Source: Paraburkholderia youngii (GTDB lineage: Bacteria > Pseudomonadota > Gammaproteobacteria > Burkholderiales > Burkholderiaceae). Taken from it: DNA of 64,000 bases. Below are positions 8,049 to 17,595 of this stretch, in pieces. The stretch spans positions 5,826,001-5,890,000 of the forward strand of contig NZ_JAALDK010000001.1 of the NCBI RefSeq assembly GCF_013366925.1. The letters run 5' to 3'. The notes under the pieces are model-generated. The model was given only the letters and a program-made list of their open reading frames with translations, did no database searches and had not been told where the DNA came from. Numbering within the stretch: the first letter of the stretch is position 1; each line of letters opens with the position of its first letter. The translations under genes and the position numbers were made by a program.

Positions 8049-8851
8049 GACGACACCTCCGCGCGATTGCGCAGCGCCACTCTGCGCGAAAACGCCTGTC
8101 GAGGCCGCAAGTCGCTGCCGAGCGTACTCACGCCATCGCAATCGACGTACTTCGAGCGCCGTCCTTGCGGCGCGCCGCGCACCAGCACGCTGACATCCAC
8201 CGCGACGACGTTCGTCCATTGATCCGCCGCGACGGCCGACGCATTCACAGCATTGGCCGCCCCGCCCAGCCAGTAGCGCAACCGCACGCGCTCGACGCCT
8301 TCGACCAGCGGCTGCGCGGACCCGGCATTGCCGCTGCCGACGCAGTAAAGCTCCGGCTCGCCGGTCGAGCCGCTGACGTTGGCGAAGTATCGATTGACCA
8401 CCGGCGCGCCCTGATCGCCAAGGACTGCATCGCTGCTCTTGACGGCCTGGCCGACACAGTCGGTGACCTGCCCGCTCGACGATGGCCACGTCGATACGAC
8501 GTCTGCGACGTAACGGACCGCGACGCCATCGGAGCCTGTACTCAACGTGGTGCAAGCGAGGTTGTCGTCGGCGCCGGTCGGGCGACCGCCCGAGCAGCCG
8601 AACAGCGCAGGCGCCGCGTTATAGCCAACGACGTCGGCAGGGACGAAGCCGGCCATCTGCAATTGCTGGCCGATCAGCATCAGCGCGGTCAAGCCGGCTT
8701 CGCGAATCCGGGTCGCGTTGCTCGCCTGCACGAACGCGTTGCGCTGCGCCGTGTAAAGAGACACGGCGCCCGCGGTCACGATCAGCCCAAGCGCCATCGC
8801 GATCAGGAATTCGACCAGCGTGTGACCGCGTGGGCAATGCGGCCGCTTCAT
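8045..8851 (-). CDS. pilW: PilW-like minor pilin
   Basis: 268 residues. Prepilin signature GHTLVEFLIAMALGLIVTAG close to the N-terminus (Gly at -1, Glu at +5), followed by the PilW-typical QASNATRIREAGLTALMLIGQ helix and a large beta-rich domain with several cysteines. ATG 8851 overlaps the pilV stop as ATGA, and its own stop overlaps the pilX start as GTGA, so translation is coupled through the operon. Confidence 0.85.
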   Translation of the reverse strand: MKRPHCPRGHTLVEFLIAMALGLIVTAGAVSLYTAQRNAFVQASNATRIREAGLTALMLIGQQLQMAGFVPADVVGYNAAPALFGCSGGRPTGADDNLACTTLSTGSDGVAVRYVADVVSTWPSSSGQVTDCVGQAVKSSDAVLGDQGAPVVNRYFANVSGSTGEPELYCVGSGNAGSAQPLVEGVERVRLRYWLGGAANAVNASAVAADQWTNVVAVDVSVLVRGAPQGRRSKYVDCDGVSTLGSDLRPRQAFSRRVALRNRAEVSS

Positions 8852-9297
8852 TTCGCGAACGCCAACGCGACACACGACGATCCGGCCGGTGCATCGACGT
8901 CGCCGCAAGGCTCCGCCGGCGGCCCGATCCCATCGCCCGCAATGGGCCGGTCTCGCACGGACGCCCACGTCACCCGCGCCGACGCGACCACGCCGCTCTC
9001 GCCGATCGATGCGTCGCCTTGCGGCAGCAGAACATTCGCCCACCCGCTCGATTGATCGAGTGCGGCATTGCCCACGGAAGGCGTGCGCGTCGCTTCGGCG
9101 ATCGAGTCGGCTATCCACGTGGCGCTCTCGCGCAGCGACATTGCGTGCGCTTCACGTGCGGTCCACACCTGCGCCGCGATCAACCCCAGCGCGCTTACCG
9201 CGACCAACGCGACGGCCAGCATCACCTCGATCAACGAACTGCCGCCAGATGCCGACGCTTGCGCACGCACACCAGTACTGAATGCGGGCCATCTCAT
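8848..9297 (-). CDS. pilV: PilV-like minor pilin
   Basis: 149 residues. N-terminal cleavage region GGSSLIEVMLAVALVAVSAL with Glu at +5, then a helix with AREAHAMSLRESATWIADSI, the usual PilV pattern. It overlaps the upstream fimT/gspH-like gene (ATGA at 9294-9297) and the downstream pilW by 4 bases each. Part of the tip/priming complex of type IV pili. Confidence 0.82.
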   Translation of the reverse strand: MRWPAFSTGVRAQASASGGSSLIEVMLAVALVAVSALGLIAAQVWTAREAHAMSLRESATWIADSIAEATRTPSVGNAALDQSSGWANVLLPQGDASIGESGVVASARVTWASVRDRPIAGDGIGPPAEPCGDVDAPAGSSCVALAFAK

Positions 9298-9860
9298 GAC
9301 GTCGCTCCACACGCGCCCTCCGAGATCCGCGCGCGACCTCCTGCCGCGACACTGATGCAGCGCCGCCACGGGTTTCCCTGCATCGACTTCGATGGGCTGC
9401 GCGGCGCGATATCGAAACTTCGAAACGCGCCGATCAGTTGCCCTGCGGGCGGCGTGAACGTCATATCCGTCTGCACGCCGGCGATGCTCACCGCCGCGAG
9501 CGCCGGCTGCGCGCGCAACAACGCCGGCTTGCCGCCGCGTTCGGCGAATACGGCCCAACCACAGGCCCAGTCGGCGACGCCGTCGGCGCAGGGTTGGCCC
9601 GACGCAAGACAGACGCGCGCGGCATCGACGCGACACACCGTGATGCGCGCGCCGCGCCGCAGCGCCTCGCTGCGCGCATACGCGAAGGTGGACAGCAGCG
9701 CCTTCGAGCGCGAGTCGACCTGATCTCGCATATGCCATGCGGCGAACGACGGCATCGCCATCACCGCCATCAGCATCACCAGTGCTATCACCGCCAGCGT
9801 CTCGACGAGCGTGAAACCGGCGCGCGATGGCCGGCGAGTTCCCTTGATTTTCATCTGCAT
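9294..9860 (-). CDS. FimT/GspH-family pseudopilin, first gene of minor pilin operon
   Basis: 188 residues with prepilin motif AGFTLVETLAVIALVMLMAV after a 14-residue basic leader, followed by the GspH/FimT segment RSKALLSTFAYARSEALRRG, where SEAxRRG is the family hallmark. A C-terminal CISVAAGGRARISEGAC pair of cysteines is also typical. It heads the operon and is the likely priming pseudopilin. No pilY1 gene follows the operon, unlike the arrangement in Pseudomonas. Confidence 0.85.
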   Translation of the reverse strand: MQMKIKGTRRPSRAGFTLVETLAVIALVMLMAVMAMPSFAAWHMRDQVDSRSKALLSTFAYARSEALRRGARITVCRVDAARVCLASGQPCADGVADWACGWAVFAERGGKPALLRAQPALAAVSIAGVQTDMTFTPPAGQLIGAFRSFDIAPRSPSKSMQGNPWRRCISVAAGGRARISEGACGATS

Positions 9861-10073
9861 CCCTGAGCGTTTCGAACGGATGCAGCCAATCTAGCGATTT
9901 GCGAGCGCGCCGACCATCGTCCGAATGGCCAGGTGGCATTCAGACGTTAGCGCACGCAACAATGCACGTGACGATCGATCACGGAGGCGGGAGAAGCGAT
10001 GCGTGAAGAAAAGCGCGAAATGCGCGAGGCGATGGATGCGAATGACCGCAGCTCAGCTGCGGCACACGTGCGC

Positions 10074-10556
10074 TCAGCGCTTGCGGGAAGGTTTGGGCGG
10101 GGAAGAGGCGCGGCGAAATTCCTCGATCACGTCCTCGAATTCGGAGACGTCTTCGAAGCGCCGGTATACGGAGGCGAAGCGGACGTAAGCGATCGTGTCG
10201 AGCGCGCGCAACTCGTTCATCACGAGTTCGCCGAGGCGCTCGCTACGCACCTCGCGCTCGCCGCTGCCGAGCAGCTGATACTCGATGCGGGCGACCGCCG
10301 CTTCAATCGCGTCCACCGCAACTGGCCGCTTGCGCAGCGCCAGTTGCATGCTCGCGACGATCTTGCGGCGATCGAATTCCGTGCGCGTGCCGTCCTTCTT
10401 GACGACCGACGGCAACGCCAGCTCGACCCGCTCATACGTCGTGAAACGCTTGTCGCAGGCCGGGCAGCGGCGGCGCCGGCGAATCGTCGCGCCGTCTTCG
10501 GATACGCGCGAGTCGACGACCTGCGTATCGGCGTGGCGGCAGAAGGGGCAATGCAT
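10074..10556 (-). CDS. nrdR: Transcriptional repressor NrdR
   Basis: 160-residue regulator of ribonucleotide reductase genes. N-terminal zinc ribbon with CPFC at residues 3-6 and [13 protein letters not shown] at about 31-43, then an ATP-cone domain ([20 protein letters not shown]) that senses ATP/dATP. Slightly longer than E. coli NrdR (149). It lies 6 bases downstream of glyA and is probably co-transcribed with it, a pairing common in beta-proteobacteria. Confidence 0.95.
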   Translation of the reverse strand: MHCPFCRHADTQVVDSRVSEDGATIRRRRRCPACDKRFTTYERVELALPSVVKKDGTRTEFDRRKIVASMQLALRKRPVAVDAIEAAVARIEYQLLGSGEREVRSERLGELVMNELRALDTIAYVRFASVYRRFEDVSEFEDVIEEFRRASSPPKPSRKR

Positions 10557-10562
10557 GACGGC

Positions 10563-11810
10563 TTAGCCGTAAACCGGGAAGCGCTGGGTCAGCTCCGCGA
10601 CTTGCGCGCGCACGCGCTCGATCGTCGCGGCGTCTTCCGGGTTGTCCAGCACGTCGGCGATCAGGTTGCCGACCTGCTCGGCTTCCTTCACGCCGAAGCC
10701 GCGCGTGGTCATCGCCGGCGAACCCACGCGGATACCCGAGGTCACGAACGGCTTTTCCGGATCGTTCGGGATCGCGTTCTTGTTGACCGTGATGTGCGCC
10801 GCGCCGAGTGCCGCTTCCGCAGCCTTGCCGGTAATCTTCTTCGCACGCAGGTCGACCAGCATCACGTGGCTTTCCGTGCGACCCGACACGATGCGCAGAC
10901 CGCGCTTGACCAGCGTTTCAGCGAGCACACGGGCGTTCTCGACGACCTGCTGCTGATACGCCTTGAATTCCGGCGACTGTGCTTCCTTGAACGCGACGGC
11001 CTTCGCGGCGATCACGTGCATCAGCGGACCGCCCTGGATGCCCGGGAAAATTGCCGAGTTGATCTGCTTCTCGAACTCGGCCTTCATCAGGATCACGCCG
11101 CCGCGCGGGCCGCGCAGGCTCTTGTGCGTGGTGGTGGTGACGAAATCGGCGTGCGGCACCGGGTTCGGATAGACGCCCGCGGCAATCAGACCGGCGTAGT
11201 GCGCCATGTCGACCATGAAGTAGGCGCCAACCGACTTCGCGATCTTCGACATGCGTTCGAAATCGATGCGCAGCGCGAATGCGGATGCGCCCGCCACGAT
11301 CAGCTTCGGCTTGTGTTCCTGGGCGAGCTTTTCAGCGGCGTCGTAGTCGATGTCTTCGGCTTCATTCAGGCCGTAGCTGACCACGTTGAACCACTTGCCC
11401 GACATGTTGACCGGCGAGCCGTGCGTGAGGTGGCCGCCGTGGGCGAGGCTCATGCCCATGATCGTGTCGCCCGGCTTGAGCATTGCGAAGAACACGCCCT
11501 GGTTGGCCTGCGAGCCCGAGTTCGGCTGCACGTTCGCGGCTTCGGCGCCGAACAGCTGCTTCACGCGGTCGATCGCCAGCTGCTCGGCGACGTCGACGTA
11601 TTCGCAGCCGCCGTAGTAGCGCTTGCCCGGATACCCTTCGGCGTACTTGTTGGTGAGTTGCGAGCCTTGCGCGGCCATCACGGCCGGGCTCGTGTAGTTT
11701 TCCGACGCGATCAGTTCGATGTGCTCTTCCTGACGGCGGTTTTCCTGCTCGATGACCTTCCAGAGTTCAGGATCGACGTTGGCGATGGTGCTTTGGGCTC
11801 TGTCAAACAT
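10563..11810 (-). CDS. glyA: Serine hydroxymethyltransferase
   Basis: PLP enzyme that interconverts serine and glycine with transfer of the C1 unit to tetrahydrofolate; cytoplasmic, main source of one-carbon units. 415 residues, standard length. Signatures include the N-terminal [35 protein letters not shown], and the PLP-lysine motif [15 protein letters not shown]. Followed after 6 bases by nrdR. The start ATG 11810 has the expected distance to the first conserved block. Confidence 0.97.
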   Translation of the reverse strand: MFDRAQSTIANVDPELWKVIEQENRRQEEHIELIASENYTSPAVMAAQGSQLTNKYAEGYPGKRYYGGCEYVDVAEQLAIDRVKQLFGAEAANVQPNSGSQANQGVFFAMLKPGDTIMGMSLAHGGHLTHGSPVNMSGKWFNVVSYGLNEAEDIDYDAAEKLAQEHKPKLIVAGASAFALRIDFERMSKIAKSVGAYFMVDMAHYAGLIAAGVYPNPVPHADFVTTTTHKSLRGPRGGVILMKAEFEKQINSAIFPGIQGGPLMHVIAAKAVAFKEAQSPEFKAYQQQVVENARVLAETLVKRGLRIVSGRTESHVMLVDLRAKKITGKAAEAALGAAHITVNKNAIPNDPEKPFVTSGIRVGSPAMTTRGFGVKEAEQVGNLIADVLDNPEDAATIERVRAQVAELTQRFPVYG

Positions 11811-12362
11811 ACGGGTTCCGTTGAGTGTTTTCAGGTTGACCGGATCGTGCGCCGAATCCTGCGTAGAGGGTACACAGCGGGGTACGCAGCGCTGTGGGCG
11901 GCGAGGCTTGCCCTGACTTGGCGAGTGGAGAGTCGCCGCATACGCGAGGCAGGCCAGCCACCGTCAGCGCAGATTAATGCGCGCGGTTCACGGCTGCCCA
12001 GGCGAACGGCAAAACGGCACCCTGCGCTTCACGGTGGGTTGTTCCACCTTGAACCCGATTGGTTGAATCGGCTGAGTCGGACGACTCGGTTCTATCGCCA
12101 GTCACGCAGGGTCGAGCGCGTTAGTGTATTGGAAGAGGCCCGAATAGGCAACCGACTTGCGGGCGCTCCGGCGGCTGCTGGCGGGCCCTGCGGACGGTCT
12201 GGCGACCCCGCTGCGCAACCATCTGACGAAAGCACCCCGACCGCGCCGCGCACCCGTTGCGCGCCGCCGCGGCAGCCGCCGATCCGGCTCGTGCATCCTT
12301 GCCGCAGCGCGGCATTGGAAGTAGGCTTGGGGCCTTTGTCTCTTACCGACCAGGGAACTGCA
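11811..12362. other. Non-coding interval between glyA and the short-chain dehydrogenase
   Basis: About 550 bases between two divergent genes. I see no gene with a ribosome site or family resemblance. A short perfect inverted repeat GAGTCG-GA-CGACTC is at 12074-12087. The frame of the downstream dehydrogenase is open through this whole region, but the upstream part looks like non-coding GC-rich sequence. Promoters for both flanking genes must lie here; I could not place them reliably. Confidence 0.4.
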
Positions 12363-13109
12363 ATGATCGTGTTTGTCACAGGAGCGTCGGCCGGCTTCGG
12401 CGCTGCCATCGCCCGCTCGTTCGTCAAGGGCGGCCATCGTGTCGTCGCCACTGCTCGCCGCAAGGACCGTCTCCAGGCACTCGCCGACGAACTCGGCGCC
12501 GCGCTGCTGCCGTACGAGCTCGACGTGCGCGACCGCGCCGCCGTCGAAGCCGTGCCGGCCTCGTTGCCGGCCGACTTCGCCGCAATCGACGTGCTCGTCA
12601 ACAACGCCGGCCTCGCCCTCGGCACCGAGCCGGCGCACAAGGCGAGCCTCGACGAATGGAACACCATGATCGAGACCAATTGCACGGGCCTCGTGCAGGT
12701 CACGCATGCGCTGCTGCCCGGCATGGTCGAGCGCAATCGCGGACATATCTTCAATCTTGGTTCGGTGGCGGGCCGCTGGCCGTACGCAGGCGGCAACGTG
12801 TATGGCGCGACCAAGGCGTTCGTGCGCCAGTTCAGCCTGAACCTGCGCGCCGACCTCGCCGGCACCGCGCTGCGCGTGACCGACATCGAGCCGGGTCTGT
12901 GCGGGGGCACCGAATTCTCGAACGTGCGCTATCGCGGCGACGACGACAAGGCCGCCAAGGTCTACGAAAACGTGCAGCCGCTGACGGCCGAAGACATCGC
13001 CGATTCAATCTACTGGATCGCCACGCGCCCGGCTCACGTCAACATCAACACGATCGAGCTGATGCCGGTCGCACAGTCGTTTGCGGGTCTGTCCGTGCAT
13101 CGCGGCTGA
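12363..13109 (+). CDS. NADP-dependent short-chain dehydrogenase, YdfG-like (3-hydroxy acid dehydrogenase)
   Basis: 248 residues. Classical SDR: nucleotide-binding TGASAGFG at residues 6-13, NNAG at about 80-83, catalytic Ser in FNLGSVAGRWPY, and YGATKAFVRQF with the catalytic Tyr-Lys pair. The whole sequence resembles YdfG, which reduces malonic semialdehyde and oxidises L-allo-threonine and 3-hydroxy acids. ATG 12363 follows CAGGGAA; the nucleotide-binding strand starts at residue 2, so this start is firm. The physiological substrate here is inference. Confidence 0.85.
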   Translation: MIVFVTGASAGFGAAIARSFVKGGHRVVATARRKDRLQALADELGAALLPYELDVRDRAAVEAVPASLPADFAAIDVLVNNAGLALGTEPAHKASLDEWNTMIETNCTGLVQVTHALLPGMVERNRGHIFNLGSVAGRWPYAGGNVYGATKAFVRQFSLNLRADLAGTALRVTDIEPGLCGGTEFSNVRYRGDDDKAAKVYENVQPLTAEDIADSIYWIATRPAHVNINTIELMPVAQSFAGLSVHRG

Positions 13110-13318
13110 GTTTGAAGGCGGGCGGCGACAGCCGCCCCTTCCATTGGTCGCGCCGCCGCCCGTCACCGTGCTGGCTTTTTCTCGCGGCGCGCCAATATCC
13201 CGCTCCCCCAGTCCCGGCGCGGCCGGCAAAGCCGGCCACCATCGCCGCCGACACCCGCCACCCGCAACTCACACTTCGAAACAGACCCCGGAGTTTGCGT
13301 TCCGGTAGAATGCGCCGC

Positions 13319-13774
13319 ATGAATATGTCGACCAGCCAGCCAGGCACGGAAATCGGCTACACGTGGTCCATCCGCGTGTATTACGAAGATACCGACGCCG
13401 GCGGCATCGTGTTTTACGCCAATTATCTGAAATTTTTCGAACGGGCTCGCACCGAATGGCTGCGCGCGTGCGGCGTCGACCAGCATCGGCTTGCGGAAGA
13501 AAACGACGCGATTTTCATCGTGCGCAGTACCGCGGTCGATTACCGGACTCCGGCCCGGCTCGACGATCTCGTGAAAATTATCAGCCGGATCGAGCGTCTT
13601 GGCCGAGCTTCGGTAGACTTCGTGCAGGAAGCCTGGCGCGAAGGCACGTTGCTTGCCAGCGGGTCGGTCCGGGTTGGCTGTGTGGACCGCACGACGCTGC
13701 GGCCAGCCGCGATCCCGCCTTCGGTTCTTGCCGCGCTGCGGCACGGACCGGGCGTCGGCGAGAGCGCGGACTGA
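13319..13774 (+). CDS. ybgC: Acyl-CoA thioesterase YbgC of the Tol-Pal cluster
   Basis: 151-residue hotdog-fold thioesterase. The catalytic motif YYEDTDAGGIVFYANYLKFF contains the key Asp. First gene of the conserved ybgC-tolQRAB-pal-cpoB cluster; YbgC hydrolyses acyl-CoAs and is linked to phospholipid metabolism at the inner membrane. ATG 13319 is used; in-frame ATGs at 13310 and 13325 are alternatives and none has a clear Shine-Dalgarno. A TAGAAT hexamer directly upstream (13306-13311) could be a -10 box. Confidence 0.92.
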   Translation: MNMSTSQPGTEIGYTWSIRVYYEDTDAGGIVFYANYLKFFERARTEWLRACGVDQHRLAEENDAIFIVRSTAVDYRTPARLDDLVKIISRIERLGRASVDFVQEAWREGTLLASGSVRVGCVDRTTLRPAAIPPSVLAALRHGPGVGESAD

Positions 13775-13961
13775 ACCACGGCGGCATGTCAACGGACGAT
13801 ACCTGAGCCTCGTTGTTACGGGGCCAGTGAACTCATACCGGTCAGGTTGCACAAAGCATGGTTCGGCTTCGATATCGCCGAAGCTTCCGTTTTGCCCACG
13901 GCAAGCTTGAAGCGGCTTTGCAGCCGGACGCCCCCTTCCCGGGACGTTAAAACGAACCTTT

Positions 13962-14639
13962 ATGAACACTACACAAGATCTGTCGATCGTTTCACTCGTA
14001 CTCAACGCGAGCCTGCTGGCCCAGGCCGTCATGGCTCTGCTGCTGTTGCTGTCGCTACTCTCCTGGACTTTCATCTTCCGCAAGTGGTTTGCGATTCGCC
14101 GGGCGCGCGCGCAAACTGAACGCTTCGAGCGTGATTTCTGGTCGGGCGGCGACCTGCAGGCGCTGTATCAGAGCGCCGCGAACAACCGCCACAGGATCGG
14201 CGCGCTCGAGCGGATTTTCGAGTCCGGCATGCGCGAATTCCTGAAAGGCAAAGAGAAACGCCTGAACGATGCCGGCGCAATTCTCGACGGCGCCCGGCGC
14301 GCGATGCGCGCATCGTTCCAGCGCGAAATGGACGTGCTCGAAGCGAACCTCGCGTTTCTCGCCTCGGTCGGTTCGGTCAGCCCGTATATCGGTCTGTTCG
14401 GCACGGTGTGGGGGATCATGAATGCGTTCCGCGGCCTCGCCAACGTGCAGCAGGCCACGCTCGCGAACGTCGCGCCGGGCATCGCCGAGGCGCTGACCGC
14501 CACCGCGATCGGCCTTTTCGCGGCGATTCCGGCAGTGGTCGCCTACAACCGCTACGCGCACGACATCGACCGTCTGGCGATCCGTTTCGAAACCTTCATC
14601 GAAGAGTTCTCGAACATCCTGCAGCGTCAGGCACACTAA
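13962..14639 (+). CDS. tolQ: Tol-Pal system inner-membrane protein TolQ
   Basis: 225 residues, MotA/TolQ/ExbB family. Three membrane helices: about residues 15-40 (LLAQAVMALLLLLSLLSWTF), 130-150 (LAFLASVGSVSPYIGLFGTV) and 165-190 (IAEALTATAIGLFAAIPAVV). With TolR it forms the proton channel that energises TolA for outer-membrane constriction during division. Ten bases separate it from tolR. Confidence 0.97.
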   Translation: MNTTQDLSIVSLVLNASLLAQAVMALLLLLSLLSWTFIFRKWFAIRRARAQTERFERDFWSGGDLQALYQSAANNRHRIGALERIFESGMREFLKGKEKRLNDAGAILDGARRAMRASFQREMDVLEANLAFLASVGSVSPYIGLFGTVWGIMNAFRGLANVQQATLANVAPGIAEALTATAIGLFAAIPAVVAYNRYAHDIDRLAIRFETFIEEFSNILQRQAH

Positions 14640-14649
14640 GGAGGCCCCG

Positions 14650-15096
14650 ATGGCAGGCTCACGCTCCTCCAGCATGCGCGGCTCGCGCTCGCGGCGCGCG
14701 ATGGCCGACATCAACGTCGTGCCGTACATCGACGTGATGCTCGTGCTGCTCGTGATCTTCATGGTCACGGCGCCGCTCGTCGCACCGTCGATCGTCAATC
14801 TGCCGACCGTCGGCGGCGCCGCGCCGCAGCAGCAGACCCCGCCCGTGATCGTCAACATCCGCGCGGACGGCAACATGAGCGTCAAGTACAAGGACGACTC
14901 CGGCACGCAGCAGCAGGAAGACATGACGAAAGCTGGTCTCAAAGGTTTCATCGCCGATCGGGCACAATCGCACCCGGATCAGCCCGTCGTGATCGCCGCC
15001 GACAAAACCGTGAAGTACGAAGTCGTGATGAATGTGATGTCCGAGTTGAAGGCTCAGGGCGTCAAGCGCGTTGGATTGCTTGTCAAATCGCAATGA
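14650..15096 (+). CDS. tolR: Tol-Pal system protein TolR
   Basis: 148 residues, ExbD/TolR family. A basic N-terminus leads into MADINVVPYIDVMLVLLVIF, with the conserved Asp in the membrane helix that carries protons, followed by a periplasmic domain. Preceded by AGGAGG; overlaps tolA by 4 bases (ATGA at 15093-15096). Confidence 0.96.
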   Translation: MAGSRSSSMRGSRSRRAMADINVVPYIDVMLVLLVIFMVTAPLVAPSIVNLPTVGGAAPQQQTPPVIVNIRADGNMSVKYKDDSGTQQQEDMTKAGLKGFIADRAQSHPDQPVVIAADKTVKYEVVMNVMSELKAQGVKRVGLLVKSQ

Positions 15097-16133
15097 TCCG
15101 CAAGAACACCGAATATCCGCTTCAGCCACCGCGTGAACGCGGTACCGGGCGAGCTTTTCTGTTCGCGCTGGTGATGCATGCGCTGCTCGGATTCTTTCTT
15201 TATCACGGCATCCAGTGGCAAAACAGCACGCCCGAGGGCGAGCAGGCGGAACTGTGGACCGAGGTGCCGGATTCCGCGATCCCGCATCCCGTCGTCACGC
15301 CGCCGCCCGCGCCGGTCGCCCCTGCCCCGCCCGTGCGCGACGAGCAGGCCGACATCGCGCTGCAGGAAAAGAAGCGTCAGCAGCAGGAAGCGGCTCGCGC
15401 CGCGCAATTGGCCGAACAGCAGCGCCAGTTGAAGCTGAAAGAGCAGCAGGAAGCGGAAGCGAAGCGTCAGCAACAACTGGCGGCCGAACAGGCGGCCCAA
15501 CTCGCGGCGCAGAAAGCCGCCAAGCTCAAGCAGCAACAGGCGCAACAGCAACAACAGCAACAGCAGCAGGCCGAGAAGCTCAAGCAGCAGCTCGCCGAGC
15601 AGCAGAAGCAGCAGCAACTGAAGGAACAGCAGGAGCAGCAGCAAAAGCAGGCTCAGGCGGAAGCGCAAAAGAAGGCTGAGGCCGAGAAGGCGGCGAAGGC
15701 GAAGGCGCAAGCCGAAGCGGCGGCACAAGCGAAGAAGCAGCTCGATGCGGACCGTCGCGCGCGGCTGGCGCAAATGCAGGGTCTGGCTGGCGGCGTCGGC
15801 GGCAGCAGTTCGAGCAGCAACGGACTGGGCAAGAGCGGAACGGGTAGCGGCTCCGGGGGCACGGCGGCATCGCCAGGTTACGCGGACAAGGTGCGCCGGC
15901 TGGTGCTTCAGCATGTGAACTGGGGCGGCGAAACGGAAGGTCTGGAGACCGTGATCGCCGTGCGCTGTTCGCCGGACGGCAATCAGCTGAGCGCAAACAT
16001 TACCCACAGCAGCGGCAACGCCGCGTGGGACGCCGCCGCGTTGCGGGCGGTGAAAGCCTCCGATCCGATGCCGCGGGACGTGAATGGCAAGACGCCGGAC
16101 TACTTCACTATCACGCTGCGGCCGGCGGCTTGA
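15093..16133 (+). CDS. tolA: Tol-Pal system protein TolA
   Basis: 346 residues. One N-terminal membrane helix (about 18-38, AFLFALVMHALLGFFLYHGI), a short Pro-rich segment (about 55-80), a long Ala/Gln/Lys/Glu coiled-coil domain II (about 88-235) that spans the periplasm and contains a nine-glutamine run at residues 151-159, a Gly/Ser linker (about 240-265), and a C-terminal TonB-like domain with YADKVRRLVLQHVNW. It links the TolQR motor to TolB and Pal. The Q-run is coded by CAA/CAG repeats and may vary in length. Confidence 0.95.
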   Translation: MIRKNTEYPLQPPRERGTGRAFLFALVMHALLGFFLYHGIQWQNSTPEGEQAELWTEVPDSAIPHPVVTPPPAPVAPAPPVRDEQADIALQEKKRQQQEAARAAQLAEQQRQLKLKEQQEAEAKRQQQLAAEQAAQLAAQKAAKLKQQQAQQQQQQQQQAEKLKQQLAEQQKQQQLKEQQEQQQKQAQAEAQKKAEAEKAAKAKAQAEAAAQAKKQLDADRRARLAQMQGLAGGVGGSSSSSNGLGKSGTGSGSGGTAASPGYADKVRRLVLQHVNWGGETEGLETVIAVRCSPDGNQLSANITHSSGNAAWDAAALRAVKASDPMPRDVNGKTPDYFTITLRPAA

Positions 16134-16270
16134 TGTGCAGGCTGACAGCCGACTGACATCCAGCGCCGCGCCCCACCAGGCCGGCGTTGCGCGGGAACGA
16201 AATAGCCGTTTCCCGGTCTGTCTGCTGTCTTCGAGTATTAAGTAAAACCGTTTTGAGGAACCCATACAGC

Positions 16271-17563
16271 ATGAGTTTGATGACCAAGCTAGGCCTGCGA
16301 ACACTCGTGGCAACGTGCCTGATCGCCGTCGGCGGCGCCGCCAACGCACAACTCAACGTCCTCGTGACGGGCGTCGGATCCACACAGTTTCCGATCGCAA
16401 CGGCGAATTTCGCCAATGAAGCGAACTCCCCGCAGCAGGTCAGCACGATCGTGCGTCAGGACCTGCAACGCAGCGGCAAATTCACGAATATCGACGCAGG
16501 CTCGACGCCGGTGTCCGAGACCGATTCCGTCGACCTCGGCGCATGGAAGGCGAAGGGCGCCAACGCGTTCGTCGCGGGCAGCGTGAACCGCCTGCCGAAC
16601 GGCCAGTACGAAGTGCGCTTCAAGCTCTACGACACGGTCAAGGGCGAAAGCCTCGGCGGCCTCGTGCTGGTGAGCCCGGAGAGCGGTCTGCGCATGAGCG
16701 CGCACAAGGTCGCGGACTACATTTACGCCAAGCTGATGGGCAACCGCGGCGTGTTCGCGACGCGCCTGTCGTATGTGATCAAGTCGGGCAACCGCTACCA
16801 GCTGCAGATCTCGGATTCGGACGGCCAGGACGCGCATATTGCGCTGTCGAGCCCCGAGCCGATCATTTCGCCGGCCTGGTCGCCGGACGGCACCAAGGTC
16901 GCGTACGTGTCGTTCGAGAAGAAAAAGCCGATCGTCTACATCCACGACCTGCCCACCGGCCGGCGCATCGTCGTATCGGACCAGAAGGGCAACAACAGCG
17001 CGCCGGCGTGGTCGCCGGATGGCCGCACGCTCGCCGTAGCGCTGTCGCGCACCGGCAATACGCAGATTTTCGCGGTCAACGCGGACGGCAGCGGTCTGCG
17101 TCGTCTGACGCAGGGCAGCTCGATCGACACCGAGCCGACCTACTCTCCTGACGGTCAGTGGATCTATTTCACGAGCGACCGCGGCGGCGCTCCACAGATC
17201 TACAAGATGCCGGCGCAAGGTGAAAGCGCGGGCAACGCGCAACGCGTCACGTTTACGGGCAGCTACAACACCAGCCCGCGTGTGAGTCCTGACGGCAAGG
17301 AGCTTGCCTACATCTCGCGCGTCGGCGGTGCATTCAAGCTGTACATCCAGGACCTGCAAGGCGGAACCGCCACGGGCCTGACGGACACCTCACATGACGA
17401 ATCGCCGAGCTTCGCGGCGAATGGTCAGTACATTCTTTACGCCACTCAGGTGAACGGCCGTGGCGTGTTGGCCGCAGTATCGACCGATGGTCGCACTCGG
17501 CAGGTCCTGTCCGTTCAGGGGGGCAGCGTACGCGAGCCATCCTGGGGCCCGTTTATGCAATAA
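16271..17563 (+). CDS. tolB: Tol-Pal system beta-propeller protein TolB
   Basis: 430 residues, periplasmic. A signal peptide ends at about residue 26 (GGAANA before QLNVLV). The N-terminal domain (about 27-165) contacts TolA; the C-terminal six-bladed propeller contains repeated SPDG motifs ([44 protein letters not shown]) and binds Pal. ATG 16271 was chosen so that the signal peptide starts at the N-terminus; TTTGAGGA lies upstream. Confidence 0.97.
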   Translation: MSLMTKLGLRTLVATCLIAVGGAANAQLNVLVTGVGSTQFPIATANFANEANSPQQVSTIVRQDLQRSGKFTNIDAGSTPVSETDSVDLGAWKAKGANAFVAGSVNRLPNGQYEVRFKLYDTVKGESLGGLVLVSPESGLRMSAHKVADYIYAKLMGNRGVFATRLSYVIKSGNRYQLQISDSDGQDAHIALSSPEPIISPAWSPDGTKVAYVSFEKKKPIVYIHDLPTGRRIVVSDQKGNNSAPAWSPDGRTLAVALSRTGNTQIFAVNADGSGLRRLTQGSSIDTEPTYSPDGQWIYFTSDRGGAPQIYKMPAQGESAGNAQRVTFTGSYNTSPRVSPDGKELAYISRVGGAFKLYIQDLQGGTATGLTDTSHDESPSFAANGQYILYATQVNGRGVLAAVSTDGRTRQVLSVQGGSVREPSWGPFMQ

Positions 17564-17595
17564 CGTTGATGCAATAACACAAGGAGAGTAATCAA

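Noticed and set aside
9999..13109. Very long open frame on the plus strand (over 1000 codons) opposite nrdR and glyA
   Set aside because: It is a GC-rich antisense shadow of nrdR and glyA that happens to be in frame with the short-chain dehydrogenase. The SDR proper starts at 12363; upstream amino acids are Arg/Ala/Asp/His-rich without any fold signature.
13121..13138. GGGCGGC-GACA-GCCGCCC hairpin after the short-chain dehydrogenase as a terminator
   Set aside because: The stem is perfect but no T-run follows, so I could not support it as an intrinsic terminator.
15400..15760. Repetitive CAG/AAG-rich stretch as a CRISPR or tandem repeat array
   Set aside because: It codes for the Gln/Lys/Ala coiled coil of TolA; there are no spacers or regular unit lengths.
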